A DNA stretch of 64,000 nt from Bacteroidota bacterium (GCA_018267925.1 JAFDXO010000168.1:62001-126000); one strand, 5' to 3'; shown: positions 26,886 through 36,099, numbered from the stretch's first letter. Notes: a model not told the origin generated them from the letters alone. Made by a program: numbers and translations.

Positions 26886-27323
26886 TTACAAACCTTTTAG
26901 CCTTGCTTTTAATTCATCTTTCAACAAGGTTACTTTTCTAATTTCATAATCAAAGCAAACCATTGCAGTTTTGGCTTGAGCAATGGAAATTTGTTGATTG
27001 TTACGCTCAGTAGAAATATCATACAGCAAATCAAAAGATCGTTCACTGATTTCACCTGTGAAAATCTTTATCTGAAGCACATCACCATAAAAGGCTTCAC
27101 CTCGATAAGCAATCATTACATCTGCCATGATTAAACTATTGCCACCGGCATTCAATTCTGTAAATTTCCATTGAGCTAAACATTGCACACGTGCTTCATG
27201 GAGAATGGCCAGCAAGCGATCATTACCTAAATGGTTTCCATAGTTTATATCAGTTATCCTTACCGGAATGAAACATTCAATCAGGGGTGTTTCAGCAGGA
27301 AATTTTATTTTTACACGGCTCAT
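26886..27323 (-). CDS. Acyl-CoA thioesterase-like hotdog protein (4HBT/FadM type)
   Basis: 145 residues from the ATG at 27323 (MSRVKIKFP); a longer frame upstream is poorly coding. The hotdog fold signature is clear: RITDINYGNHLGNDRLLAILHEAR (the Asp-Asn-His helix region), followed by MIAYRGEAFYGDVLQIKI. Enzymes of this type hydrolyse acyl-CoA or hydroxybenzoyl-CoA thioesters. The usual catalytic Asp of FadM/YbgC-type members fits Asp in TDINYGNH. Substrate unknown. Divergent from the FAH-family gene. Confidence 0.85.
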   Translation of the reverse strand: MSRVKIKFPAETPLIECFIPVRITDINYGNHLGNDRLLAILHEARVQCLAQWKFTELNAGGNSLIMADVMIAYRGEAFYGDVLQIKIFTGEISERSFDLLYDISTERNNQQISIAQAKTAMVCFDYEIRKVTLLKDELKARLKGL

Positions 27324-27461
27324 GATGTGATTTTTGAACAAAGCTGATCGCCAAATATAGTTGTGTGTGTTTTTTGATTGAAAAGAAGTTTTTTTGAAAA
27401 GAAACAGGATACCTTTCAAGTCAAGTTCAGAAACGGTGATGAGTGACTAAATTAATACACA

Positions 27462-28073
27462 ATGAAAATTATTTGCATTGGGCGAAATTATGCGGCACAT
27501 GCCAAGGAATTGAACAATGATGTGCCCACAGAACCGGTAATTTTTTTAAAGCCCAAAACTGCCTTGTTGTTACCGGAAAAACATTTGTACTTCCCCGAAT
27601 TTACCGATGATTTGCAATACGAATGTGAATTAGTCGTGAAAATTTCTAAAAATGGAAAGTATATTCAGGAAAAGTTTGCCCATAAATATTACAACAGCGT
27701 TAGCGTAGGAATTGATTTTACCGCTCGTGATTTGCAGCAAAAACAAAAAGAAAAAGGGTTGCCGTGGGAAATAGCCAAGGCTTTTGATGGATCGGCTGCC
27801 ATTGGTGATTTTGTTCCTTTATCTAATGAATTGAAAGTGCAGCAACTTCATTTTGAACTAAAGAAGAACGATATCACGGTCCAGCAAGGCTTTACAGGCG
27901 ACATGATTTTTGCCGTCAATAAAATAATTGAGTACGTATCCCAGTTTTTTACGCTCAATATTGGTGATTTAATTTTTACAGGTACTCCATCCGGTGTAGG
28001 AGCCGTCAATGTATATGATAAACTGGAAGGATTTTTAGAAGGACAAAAACTTTTTGAAGTAAATGTTCGCTAA
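27462..28073 (+). CDS. Fumarylacetoacetate hydrolase (FAH) family protein
   Basis: 203 residues, the short form holding only the catalytic FAH domain. It starts MKIICIGRNYAAHAKEL and contains EPVIFLKPKTALL, YECELVVKI (metal-binding Glu pair), GIDFTARDLQQ, AKAFDGSAAIGDF, and ends with GDLIFTGTPSGVGAV. Members are acylpyruvate hydrolases, 2-hydroxyhepta-2,4-diene-dioate isomerases or oxaloacetate decarboxylases. No aromatic degradation genes sit next to it, so the general acylpyruvase/oxaloacetate role is more likely than a ring-cleavage one; this is inference. Confidence 0.9.
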   Translation: MKIICIGRNYAAHAKELNNDVPTEPVIFLKPKTALLLPEKHLYFPEFTDDLQYECELVVKISKNGKYIQEKFAHKYYNSVSVGIDFTARDLQQKQKEKGLPWEIAKAFDGSAAIGDFVPLSNELKVQQLHFELKKNDITVQQGFTGDMIFAVNKIIEYVSQFFTLNIGDLIFTGTPSGVGAVNVYDKLEGFLEGQKLFEVNVR

Positions 28074-28078
28074 AATAT

Positions 28079-28336
28079 TTAGGCAGCATTGATTTTTGAA
28101 AACCCAATTCCTTTCAATTGATTTTTGTGTTTTTGAGCAATCATTTCAATGCGCCATTCAAGAGCTAAACGAATAGCTTGCAGGTCACAAAATTCTGCGA
28201 AAGCACTGATTGGCTTTGCTGTTTGACGAAGTAAGTCAAGCCCTTTTTCTACCAAGCGCAAATAATTGAGGTAGGGCATCTGATAAGGATAATTCCTTTC
28301 AAATAATTGACGTGCTATTGGGTTATCGGTTTTCAT
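28079..28336 (-). CDS. Small helical hypothetical protein
   Basis: 85 residues from the ATG at 28336 (MKTDNPIARQLF); a start nine codons upstream is possible. Predicted to be almost all helix with many charged residues (LRLVEKGLDLLRQTAKP, LALEWRIEMIAQKHKNQ). No signal or membrane helix, no family recognised. It is convergent with the FAH gene (5 bp gap). Confidence 0.5.
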   Translation of the reverse strand: MKTDNPIARQLFERNYPYQMPYLNYLRLVEKGLDLLRQTAKPISAFAEFCDLQAIRLALEWRIEMIAQKHKNQLKGIGFSKINAA

Positions 28337-28513
28337 TGTTTTCGTTTTTTGTTTATGATGCAAAGCACTTACAAATTCAGAAGCTTGTCCTTATCACAAC
28401 GCCTGATTAACGCTAAGTTTGCAGTCGCTTAACGAATGATTTACAAATAGAATTGTACCGTTTACACCAAAGCGTGTGTATTTTTCATCCGAAGTTTTTA
28501 AGTTAGATCGTCT

Positions 28514-29101
28514 ATGACACCTGAACGTAGAGCCAGAATAAACCAAGTGTTGAATTGCCGTCAACCGGAATTAGCTATTGTTTTAGAGAATGTATTTGAT
28601 CCGCACAATATTGCTGCTGTTTTGAGAACGGCAGATAGTGTGGGGGTACAAGATGTGTATGTGCTCAATACAAAAATTGCAAGGCATAAAAAATTTGGAA
28701 AAAAAAGTTCGGCCAGTGCAGTCAATTGGCTTACTATACATGCTTTCGATACAGTGGAAGCATGCTTTACCGAATTGAGAAATAAATATCAAAAAATATT
28801 TGCCACACATTTAGAGATTGCTTCCAAATCGCTTTATGAATTAAACCTGACAGAGTCCGTAGCCTTAGTTTTTGGAAACGAACATAGTGGTGTGAGTGAA
28901 GATGCCTTACAATGGTGCGACGGCAATTTTATTATTCCTCAAGTCGGCATGGTAAAGTCTCTCAATATTTCTGTGGCTTGTGCAGTCAGCTTGTATGAAG
29001 CATTGCGTCAGCGTGAAAAACAGGGTATGTATGCCCAATCCAGACTGTCGGATTTTTCACGAAAGCAACTAAGTGAAAAATGGAACCTGAGCGATGAGTA
29101 A
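28514..29101 (+). CDS. trmH: SpoU/TrmH-type RNA 2'-O-methyltransferase
   Basis: 195 residues, with the SPOUT trefoil-knot motifs: motif 1 NVFDPHNIAAVLRTADSVGV (catalytic Asn/Arg), motif 2 LVFGNEHSGVSEDAL and motif 3 IIPQVGMVKSLNISVACAVSLYEALRQ. This combination matches tRNA (Gm18) methyltransferase TrmH, which methylates the D-loop ribose using S-adenosylmethionine. A rRNA target (RlmB-like) is less likely because the N-terminal substrate domain of RlmB is absent. The short N-terminus (TPERRARINQVLNCRQPE) is as in TrmH. Confidence 0.85.
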   Translation: MTPERRARINQVLNCRQPELAIVLENVFDPHNIAAVLRTADSVGVQDVYVLNTKIARHKKFGKKSSASAVNWLTIHAFDTVEACFTELRNKYQKIFATHLEIASKSLYELNLTESVALVFGNEHSGVSEDALQWCDGNFIIPQVGMVKSLNISVACAVSLYEALRQREKQGMYAQSRLSDFSRKQLSEKWNLSDE

Positions 29102-29429
29102 GAAGTCTATGATAAGACGAGCTTTTTACTTTTAAATAGGCAAACAAGGAGTAAGCAGGAAGTTGAACTATTGATTAGGGTGAACACCAACTTGAAAACG
29201 ATACAAACCTTTGCCAACGAGTAAACTGACAATCTTTGCCTGCATCTTTTCGTTTTTTTCTCACCTACAAAACAGTCTGTTAGTGGTTATGCCATTGAGA
29301 CAGAACAGTCATTTAACAGGCAAGTTGACAATAAACTTTAAGACAACAAATTTTGACAGAAGAGTAAGGCAAATAGTAGAAATAATAATTCAGGAGCTTT
29401 TGCCTGCTTGATCTACCGGACATAAGCAG
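29102..29429. other. 328-bp intergenic stretch, no gene seen
   Basis: Between the methyltransferase and a convergent secreted protein gene. It contains a 66-codon open frame beginning with TTG at 29211, without promoter or family likeness, which I do not call a gene. I see no clear hairpin. Confidence 0.5.
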
Positions 29430-29885
29430 TCAGCGTTCCTTTACAACAACAGTCATATTTCTTCCTTCAAGTTTTTCTATTTTTCTAAGTCGCTTTTTGT
29501 CTTCATTAATCGAAATGACTTGTGGGCTAGGTCTTAAAAAGAGGAACAATTCTTTGTGTTTCATAATCATCTCTTGGTTCATCAAAATCTTGTATGCAAT
29601 TGTGTCTTTAGGTAAAAGCAACAAATAGTTTTCCTCATTGAGGCTTATAGAAATTCTAATGACTTCAGGATTATCTTTTTTATGCCGCGCGGTGAAGGTT
29701 TGGCAATTTTCAAGATCTCCTTGTTTTAGACCTGCAACATAATAGATGCTGTCCGTTGGGTTTACCAAATAGATAGTTTGACAATTGTTATCAATGTTTT
29801 TTTCTGTGTAAGCTTGCAATTGCGCCTTTGTAGAGAAGGGAAAATATAGGAAGGCTATACAAAAAATTAAATAGAAGAGGCGCAT
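29430..29885 (-). CDS. Small secreted hypothetical protein
   Basis: 151 residues. A signal peptide is clear (LFYLIFCIAFLYFPFSTKAQ), so it is exported. The mature part is ~130 residues with alternating strands; Cys in NNCQTIYL and ENCQTF could form a disulfide. No family recognised. Separated by 135 bp from the permease gene upstream on the same strand. Confidence 0.6.
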   Translation of the reverse strand: MRLFYLIFCIAFLYFPFSTKAQLQAYTEKNIDNNCQTIYLVNPTDSIYYVAGLKQGDLENCQTFTARHKKDNPEVIRISISLNEENYLLLLPKDTIAYKILMNQEMIMKHKELFLFLRPSPQVISINEDKKRLRKIEKLEGRNMTVVVKER

Positions 29886-30020
29886 CAGAATTAAATATAG
29901 CTTGCAATGTACGGGTAAATTGGATGCCTAAAAGCTAAATGGATAAAGTTTTATGGAAGAGAAAGCAGCACCTTGTTTAAAGTTTCGGGTATCGTAAAAG
30001 CAATTGATGTAATGACCATT

Positions 30021-31082
30021 TTACGAATGCAGACGCACACGCGGATCTAATTTGCTGTATAAAATATCGGTCAGTAGATTGATGAGGATAAATAAAAAAG
30101 CAGTTAGCAAAACCGCACCCATCACAATAGGAAAATCAAACTTATCGAGTGCATCTACGGTTAGTTTGCCAACGCCCTTCCATCCAAAAATATATTCTAC
30201 AAAAAAGGAGCCGGCTAATAGTTCGGCCAACCAGCCGGACACTGCAGTTACTACAGGATTCAGTGCGTTTGGTAAGGCGTGTTTGAAAATAACTTCAAAT
30301 TTAGAAAGCCCTTTTGCATAAGCAGTCCGAATATAATCTTGCCCCAATACGTCCAGCATAGCGCTTCTGGTCAGTTGGGTGATAATGGCAAGTGGTCGTA
30401 CACCTAATGCTAAGGCAGGAAGCAGAAGATTTTGCCATGCTATGGAAGGTCCTGTAATGGGGTCGTAATTCCACAAACTTCCGGTCATACTAAGTCCTGT
30501 AACAGAATGAAGTAAATAGCCAAACACATAAGCAATGATTAACCCAGCAAAAAATGAAGGCATCGAAATTCCGGCAACACTCGCTACAATAGATGTCGTA
30601 TCAATCCAAGAGTCCTTTTTTAAAGCAGCCAGAATGCCAAGCAACAATCCTAAAATGGTCGCCAAGAACATGGCTGAAATAGCCAGTATGACTGTGCCGG
30701 GAAGTGCTTCCAGTAAGGTTTCCGACACATCTCGTTTGGTTCGATAAGACCTACCTAAATAGGGCTTTTTAATTGCCAAAAAATGTTGTTTAATGGCAGG
30801 AGAAATTTTCCAAAAGTGGTATTTCTGATTGTCGAGCTTATCGTTTTTTAACCAAGAAATGGGCGAAAGATCATTCAGAAATAGAAAATAACGTGTCATC
30901 ATAGGCTTGTCTAAATGTAGTTCACGCCGCACGTTTTCTAGCGATTGCAAGTCACTTCGTTGTCCCATGGTGAGCCTTGCCGGATCTCCGGGTAGCACAT
31001 TGAATAAAAAAAATACTACCGTTACAACTCCCAGCAAAATGAGGAAACTGTATCTAAATCGGTTAAGAAGAAAGGGTAGCAT
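30021..31082 (-). CDS. ABC transporter permease, OppB/DppB family
   Basis: 353 residues with six expected membrane helices. The N-terminus (RFRYSFLILLGVVTVVFFLFNVLPGDPARL) is the classic start of peptide/nickel permease B subunits. The EAA cytoplasmic loop, where the ATPase docks, is at KHALPNALNPVVTAVSGWLAELLAGSFFVEYIFGWKGVGKL region. A C subunit, ATPases and binding protein should accompany it but none are adjacent. Its start codon directly abuts the DoxX gene's stop (31083), so the two are cotranscribed. Confidence 0.9.
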   Translation of the reverse strand: MLPFLLNRFRYSFLILLGVVTVVFFLFNVLPGDPARLTMGQRSDLQSLENVRRELHLDKPMMTRYFLFLNDLSPISWLKNDKLDNQKYHFWKISPAIKQHFLAIKKPYLGRSYRTKRDVSETLLEALPGTVILAISAMFLATILGLLLGILAALKKDSWIDTTSIVASVAGISMPSFFAGLIIAYVFGYLLHSVTGLSMTGSLWNYDPITGPSIAWQNLLLPALALGVRPLAIITQLTRSAMLDVLGQDYIRTAYAKGLSKFEVIFKHALPNALNPVVTAVSGWLAELLAGSFFVEYIFGWKGVGKLTVDALDKFDFPIVMGAVLLTAFLFILINLLTDILYSKLDPRVRLHS

Positions 31083-32216
31083 TTATTTTTCCAAATTGAG
31101 CAATCCATTGCTTAGCGAAATATTACTTGGGTAATCGCGAAAACTAAGCTTGTTTTGAATTACGCCATCTTTCAAAATCATTATACCGGGGTTAGAACGC
31201 ATGGCTGTTTTGCTGGCAGTTGCATCTAACACCATGTAGTCTGCTGGGAAAAGTTGATGTGCTTGAGCAAAAGCATCGGTTACTTCTTTGTTGCCGGAGC
31301 TAAGAACATAAAATGGAATTTTGAAGCTGGCTGCCGATTGCATGAGTTGCTTGATTCGGGCAAGATTATCGGTTCTGGCAGTAGATGGATCTTTCACAAA
31401 CCATAAGATGACATATCCCGGAGCCGTAAGAATTTCTTGTGTGTGATCGTTTTTATCAAAATCGCTGATGATAAAATCTTTTATTTCCGGTTCGGCATTT
31501 CCTTTTTTTATGAGCTTACTTTTGCTATCTACAAATTTCCAAGTCGAATCTTGCCAAGGATAATTTTGCATGGTGAATTCTTGCTTTTGTCCATTTTTTT
31601 CATAAATCATCACCGTTTCATATTGGTCGGGAATGGCTCCTGGCGGTATTTGTGTCTTTTGGTAAACGTTGACTCCTACTTTGTAAGGTAAACAATCGTA
31701 AAAGGGTAAATGCTCTAAGACCCACCATTGAATAAAAAAAGCTGAAAACGTAGTCAATATTATAATAGCGGCAGTAGGGTATCCACTAAATAGGGGTTTA
31801 ATCCTTTTGCGAAACAAAAAGAGAATGATCACTAAAATCAAGAGTATAACATCCTTCCAGAAGGTTTCGGCATTGGAAATTTTTATACAGTCGCCAAAGC
31901 ATCCACACTCTTTTATTTTATCGGTAAGATATACATAGGCAGTTAGAAAGGTGAAAAAGGTAGTGAGCAGTAGCAACAAAAAGGAGAATATGCGAAAAGC
32001 TGCACCTATTAACAAGGCTACACCTGCAATGATCTCAAACCCAATCATAGCAACAGACATGGTCAATGAATATTTCATAGCCCAAGCCATACCCCATACC
32101 TCAAAAAATTCATTCATCTTGTAGCTGAGGCCTAATGGATCATTTGCTTTTACTAGCCCAGAAAAAATAAAGAGAATACCCACAACGATTCTCAAAAACC
32201 AAAGGATATATTTCAT
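31083..32216 (-). CDS. BT_3928-like DoxX/MauE membrane protein fused to thioredoxin-like domain
   Basis: 377 residues. The N-terminal ~150 residues form four membrane helices of the DoxX/MauE type (ILFIFSGLVKANDPLG, then a KECGCFGDC cysteine motif) and a fifth helix lies near 150. The C-terminal half (from about 235) has thioredoxin-like order (GYVILWFVKDPSTARTD, PFYVLSS, VLDATASKTAMRSNPGIMILKDGVI) but lacks a CxxC pair. The KECGCFGDC loop is typical of the MauE-like group and suggests a redox role, perhaps in disulfide or metal handling. Stop and next gene's start are adjacent. Confidence 0.8.
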   Translation of the reverse strand: MKYILWFLRIVVGILFIFSGLVKANDPLGLSYKMNEFFEVWGMAWAMKYSLTMSVAMIGFEIIAGVALLIGAAFRIFSFLLLLLTTFFTFLTAYVYLTDKIKECGCFGDCIKISNAETFWKDVILLILVIILFLFRKRIKPLFSGYPTAAIIILTTFSAFFIQWWVLEHLPFYDCLPYKVGVNVYQKTQIPPGAIPDQYETVMIYEKNGQKQEFTMQNYPWQDSTWKFVDSKSKLIKKGNAEPEIKDFIISDFDKNDHTQEILTAPGYVILWFVKDPSTARTDNLARIKQLMQSAASFKIPFYVLSSGNKEVTDAFAQAHQLFPADYMVLDATASKTAMRSNPGIMILKDGVIQNKLSFRDYPSNISLSNGLLNLEK

Positions 32217-32292
32217 GATGTGGGGAAATTACTATCTTTTAGGGACATGCGTAAAAATTATAACTGCCGATATCATTGCTACGAACAATTTT

Positions 32293-32315
32293 AATTTGCC
32301 TTGGAGGGGCAAATT
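32293..32315. repeat. 8-bp inverted repeat upstream of the DoxX gene
   Basis: AATTTGCC (32293-32300), 7-nt loop, GGCAAATT (32308-32315), in the 113-bp gap between two reverse-strand genes. No T-run follows on either strand, so it is a hairpin or operator of unknown use and not a clear terminator. Confidence 0.35.
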
Positions 32316-32329
32316 GAAAAATTTCGCCC

Positions 32330-32737
32330 CTAATCCATTTTGTAAATGTTATACAAAATGTTAGCATCAGAAAACTCGATTTCTAGGGTGCTTATGCCAT
32401 TCGGATGCTTTACAATACTCAAATTACAACGAGTGCCTGCTTTGTCTATACATTCATATTTATGGGTTGTTTTTCCGTTGTACTCTGTAACTGTATTGTA
32501 GGTCTTAATGATGTCATAAGCTTGTTCAACTTTGCTGAAAATTTTTACTCGATTTTGGTTGCCGTCAACTAAAATCAAAACGTCAATGGTTTGTGGATCG
32601 CTCCAGTTACTCCATCTGCCGGAATTGTTGTCTTTTGTTTTTACCGCAACTTCATTTGCTTTTAGTTTTATGATTTGAGCAGAGGTTGATGATATGCCCA
32701 AAAACAAAAACAAGAAACTCAAAATAACGTACTTCAT
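32330..32737 (-). CDS. Small secreted hypothetical protein
   Basis: 135 residues from the ATG at 32737 (MKYVILSFLFLFLG); the frame is open further upstream but only the part after 32737 starts with a clean signal peptide ending in SSTSAQ. The mature part is beta-rich (IKLKANEVAVKTKDNNSGRWSNW) and ends ILYNIYKMD. No family recognised. The region just upstream holds a 15-bp inverted repeat. Confidence 0.6.
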   Translation of the reverse strand: MKYVILSFLFLFLGISSTSAQIIKLKANEVAVKTKDNNSGRWSNWSDPQTIDVLILVDGNQNRVKIFSKVEQAYDIIKTYNTVTEYNGKTTHKYECIDKAGTRCNLSIVKHPNGISTLEIEFSDANILYNIYKMD

Positions 32738-32841
32738 GTTGTGTGTTTTTAATGTTGTGTGTTTTTTTGAAATTTTGATTTGAAATAGAAGGAGGTTCCT
32801 ATTTGTTTTCACAAGCTGTTTTTGAAAACTCCAGAAACGGA

Positions 32842-32884
32842 AATGACACAAACCTTATTTTTATTTTAAAAGGTTTGTGTCATT
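32842..32884. repeat. Perfect 15-bp inverted repeat
   Basis: AATGACACAAACCTT (32842-32856) and its exact complement AAGGTTTGTGTCATT (32870-32884) with a 13-nt A/T loop. It lies between two reverse-strand genes, 23 bp after one stop codon (32908). There is no T-run after it, only TTT on the reverse strand. It may be a terminator without a tail, or an operator for the gene at 32737. Confidence 0.6.
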
Positions 32885-32907
32885 GGCGAAATGAATCAGC
32901 GTATCAT

Positions 32908-33342
32908 TTATTTTTTAGCTTTAATAATCGTACTAATGCCACCTAAGTTTCCGGATAATGTCATAGTTCCGCCACTAACGGAAATACTAAGGATATCGCT
33001 ATCAATTTGAAGCTCTGTACCATTGTTGCGAATGGAATATTTGTGTGATTCAATTTTGGTAGCACCTCCCATTTCAATCAATGTCCAAGTACTGGTGCCG
33101 TTAGTTTTATCCTCTTTTTTATAGTCCATCTTTATAGCTTGATATACAGACTGAATGATTTCAGTTCCGTTTGCCGTAAAAGTGGATATGCTCCATGTTC
33201 CGCCGTTGATTGTGTTGTTCATGGTTTCATTAGCATCTGCCGTTGGCGTGGGTGTTGGTGTTGGTGCTGGTGAGTCTTTTTTGCACGATGCAAAAGTTAT
33301 GAATAAACCTAAAAGTGGTAATAAGAGAAATTTCAATTTCAT
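32908..33342 (-). CDS. Lipocalin-like lipoprotein
   Basis: 144 residues. Type II signal peptide with lipobox FASC, then KKDSPAPTPTPTPTAD, a Thr/Pro spacer, and a ~110-residue beta-rich body (NGGTWSISTFTANGTE, TWTLIEMGGA, LSGNLGGI) of the kind annotated as lipocalin-like domain proteins in Bacteroidota. Function unknown. It is anchored in the inner or outer membrane by the lipid. Confidence 0.7.
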   Translation of the reverse strand: MKLKFLLLPLLGLFITFASCKKDSPAPTPTPTPTADANETMNNTINGGTWSISTFTANGTEIIQSVYQAIKMDYKKEDKTNGTSTWTLIEMGGATKIESHKYSIRNNGTELQIDSDILSISVSGGTMTLSGNLGGISTIIKAKK

Positions 33343-33836
33343 AAAATGGTTGAATTTTTTGTTTGATAATAGTTTTTAATTGAATTAAGCTGGGTAGTCA
33401 TCTGACCCTTTCTGTTTCCGGTTGTTGTTAGGTTAATGCTGTGGTGTTGATTTGGCCCCTCCTTTTGCCTGAAATTTTAAGGGGTAATAACTTACTTGGG
33501 ATTTAAGTATTACCGAAAAGGTGAATGTTGTTTTTTTCATCTTGAATAGTTTTTCATTAAGCTATTATACTTCCTCTTCAACAAGCCAACCAAGCCAAAT
33601 ATGGTATGGATGTGAAGCAGAAATAAGCTTTCAAGCCAAATGTATCGGGCTTTCAAACGGAGCAATTATTTCAGGGACAAAAGGTGGTAATCAGGGATAA
33701 AACACTGATTGGTAACTTGATCAACACGAGTTAGCGTTTTTTTTAGATGCTCTATTGTGTTCATCCCTATTTTTGTCAATTCTGTATAAGTATTTTGTGC
33801 GGCAAAATTCTCTATCTGCTTTATACACGTTAGTTC
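33343..33836. other. 494-bp intergenic stretch, no gene seen
   Basis: Divergent spacer between the lipoprotein and a histidine kinase. It should hold both promoters, but I find no clear TAnnTTTG box. No open frame with coding character on either strand, no hairpin worth naming. Confidence 0.5.
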
Positions 33837-35102
33837 ATGAAAAAAGTATTTCCACTTATAGTTTTGTTGATTACGCTTTCAGTTTTAGGCATCATTTTCA
33901 TTCAAATGTCTTGGATAAAAAATGCTATTAGCCTTCGTAAACAACAGCATGAACAAGACATCAACACCGCCATTTCCAGGATAAAAGAAGAGTTTTATCA
34001 AAATTACTTTGGCTTCATAGGACAAACACCATTGGATGAAAACACAAAAAATTTCCTCCTTCAAAAATTTACGACCAGTTTCATGGAAAAGGAAGATGTG
34101 AATCGAGTGATAGCCCAATCCATCAAGCGTTCCGGCATAAAAGACCGGTATGAGTATGTGATTAAGGATATTTTTCAAAACCCTATTTTCATCTCTCCGG
34201 GTTTTAAAAATGAACACATTAATAATACAATTCGAGTTCAGCTTACACCGGAAAATTCCGCTTTCAGAGAAACTCTTTATCTCTATTTTGATGAAGACAA
34301 TGGCTATTTGATACACCAATTAGGTTGGGTAATTTTAGGCTCAGTGGTGTTTACCATCATCATTATTTCTGCTTTTGCGCTTACGGTTCGTCAAATGTTT
34401 AATCAGAAAAAATTGTCTGAAATAAAGTCGGATTTCATCAATAACATGACGCATGAATTAAAAACTCCGTTGGCTACCATTTCGCTTGCTGTTGATGCAC
34501 TCACCAATGAAAAGGTAATTAACAACACCGATAAAATTCGATACTACAGTGCCATGATCAAGGATGAAAATAAAAGAATGAATAAGCAAGTGGAGAAGAT
34601 ATTGCAGGTAGCACGAATTGAAAGGCAAGAAATTAAATTGAATTTGCAAACCCTCAATGCACATGATATCATTCAAAAAGTTGCCAATAATCTTTCACTT
34701 CAAATAGAAGAACGCAAAGGCTCATTGACCCTGAAACTTGCTGCTGCTAAACATACGATAGAAGCTGATGATGTTCATTTTTCAAACATAGTCTTCAACT
34801 TGCTTGATAATGCCATCAAATATTCAAAAGATGAACCGAGAATTGAGATTGAAACCCTAAATAAGAGCAATATGTTGTTGATCAATGTAACAGACAACGG
34901 CATAGGGATGAACAAAGAAACACAAGCTCGTGTTTTTGAAAAATTTTACAGAGCACATACCGGCAATCTGCACAATGTAAAGGGTTTTGGGCTTGGACTA
35001 AGCTATGTAAAAGCAATGGCTGAGGCACATGGCGGAAGGGTGCACTTAGAAAGCGCACCGGGTAAAGGAAGTACTTTTTCTATTTATTTTCCTTTGTCGT
35101 GA
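33837..35102 (+). CDS. Orphan sensor histidine kinase
   Basis: 421 residues. Short N-terminal helix (6-25), a ~130-residue periplasmic sensor domain with no family known to me, a second helix (about 161-185), then HisKA with His206 in NMTHELKTPL and an ATPase domain (NLLDNAIKYS, DNGIGM, GFGLGLSYV). The kinase is full length. No regulator lies next to it: the following gene, 22 bp on, is a DNA methylase. Input signal unknown. Confidence 0.92.
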   Translation: MKKVFPLIVLLITLSVLGIIFIQMSWIKNAISLRKQQHEQDINTAISRIKEEFYQNYFGFIGQTPLDENTKNFLLQKFTTSFMEKEDVNRVIAQSIKRSGIKDRYEYVIKDIFQNPIFISPGFKNEHINNTIRVQLTPENSAFRETLYLYFDEDNGYLIHQLGWVILGSVVFTIIIISAFALTVRQMFNQKKLSEIKSDFINNMTHELKTPLATISLAVDALTNEKVINNTDKIRYYSAMIKDENKRMNKQVEKILQVARIERQEIKLNLQTLNAHDIIQKVANNLSLQIEERKGSLTLKLAAAKHTIEADDVHFSNIVFNLLDNAIKYSKDEPRIEIETLNKSNMLLINVTDNGIGMNKETQARVFEKFYRAHTGNLHNVKGFGLGLSYVKAMAEAHGGRVHLESAPGKGSTFSIYFPLS

Positions 35103-35124
35103 TTGCCTTATTTTACACCTGCAA

Positions 35125-35940
35125 ATGACAACCGGCTCTGCACTGATTTCTGATAAAACAATTACTTCTCGATCGCCACTGAGATATCCCGGTGGCAAGA
35201 GTAGAGGCATAACCAGTATAAGAGGTTTTTTTCCGAAAAACCTAACAGCCTTGTTGTCGCCTTTTGTAGGCGGCGGTTCGATAGAGCTGTCTTGTGCAGC
35301 CGAAGGTATTTCTGTATATGCGTACGATGTGTTTAATCCCTTAGTAGAGTTTTGGCAAAGCTTGATTCATCAACCGGCAGAGTTGGCTAACGAAGTAGAA
35401 ACCTATTTCCCTTTGTCAAAAGAAAGGTTTTATGCGTTGCAACAAGCACAAACACAATTTGTAACACCGCTTCAACGTGCGGCTGTGTTTTATGTGCTCA
35501 ATCGTTCATCTTTTTCGGGAGCAACCCTTTCCGGTGGTATGTCGCCGGATCATCCGCGCTTTACTCATTCTTCTATAGAGCGAATTCGCCATTTTTTTAA
35601 TCCGTATATTCAGGTAGCGAAAGCAGATTTTACAGATAGCCTTGCCCAGCATCCTGATATGTTTGCCTATCTTGATCCGCCCTATTTGATCAAAAGTAAA
35701 TTATATGGTCGCAAAGGTGACACACATAAAGACTTTGACCATGAAGGGTTATGTGAAATATTGAAAAATCGAAAAAACTGGGTGTTGTCCTATAATGATT
35801 GTACAGAAATCAGAACACTCTATCAGTCTTTTCAAATATGGAAACCCGATTGGAAATATGGCATGTCGGGCAACAAGCAATCGAAAGAAGTTTTGATTGT
35901 TAGCGAAGATGTGAGGCATAATTTACTTGTGCCGAGTTAG
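35125..35940 (+). CDS. Dam-like DNA adenine N6-methyltransferase (D12 class)
   Basis: 271 residues. Transfers methyl from S-adenosylmethionine to the N6 of adenine in DNA. Motifs of the D12/Dam class: LRYPGGKSR (19-27), motif I FVGGGS (47-52), and catalytic motif IV DPPY (184-187), in the family order. Length is close to E. coli Dam (278). No restriction enzyme, specificity subunit or T4-like phage gene is nearby, so it looks like a solitary methylase; GATC as target is inferred from class only. It follows the orphan kinase by 22 bp and may be cotranscribed. Confidence 0.88.
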   Translation: MTTGSALISDKTITSRSPLRYPGGKSRGITSIRGFFPKNLTALLSPFVGGGSIELSCAAEGISVYAYDVFNPLVEFWQSLIHQPAELANEVETYFPLSKERFYALQQAQTQFVTPLQRAAVFYVLNRSSFSGATLSGGMSPDHPRFTHSSIERIRHFFNPYIQVAKADFTDSLAQHPDMFAYLDPPYLIKSKLYGRKGDTHKDFDHEGLCEILKNRKNWVLSYNDCTEIRTLYQSFQIWKPDWKYGMSGNKQSKEVLIVSEDVRHNLLVPS

Positions 35941-36099
35941 ATTAAAATTGAACATACCAATACAGTCAAATTGAAAATTTCGATGAATAAGTGTTGGGGT
36001 TATTTGTATCTTCGGAAAAATAATCAAATGAAATTCTGGTCTTTTTTACCTACCTTTTGATAATGAAAACATTTTTTTACTACTAAGATTCAAAACCTC

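Noticed and set aside
29211..29411. 66-codon frame beginning with TTG
   Set aside because: No ATG, no promoter, no family signal.
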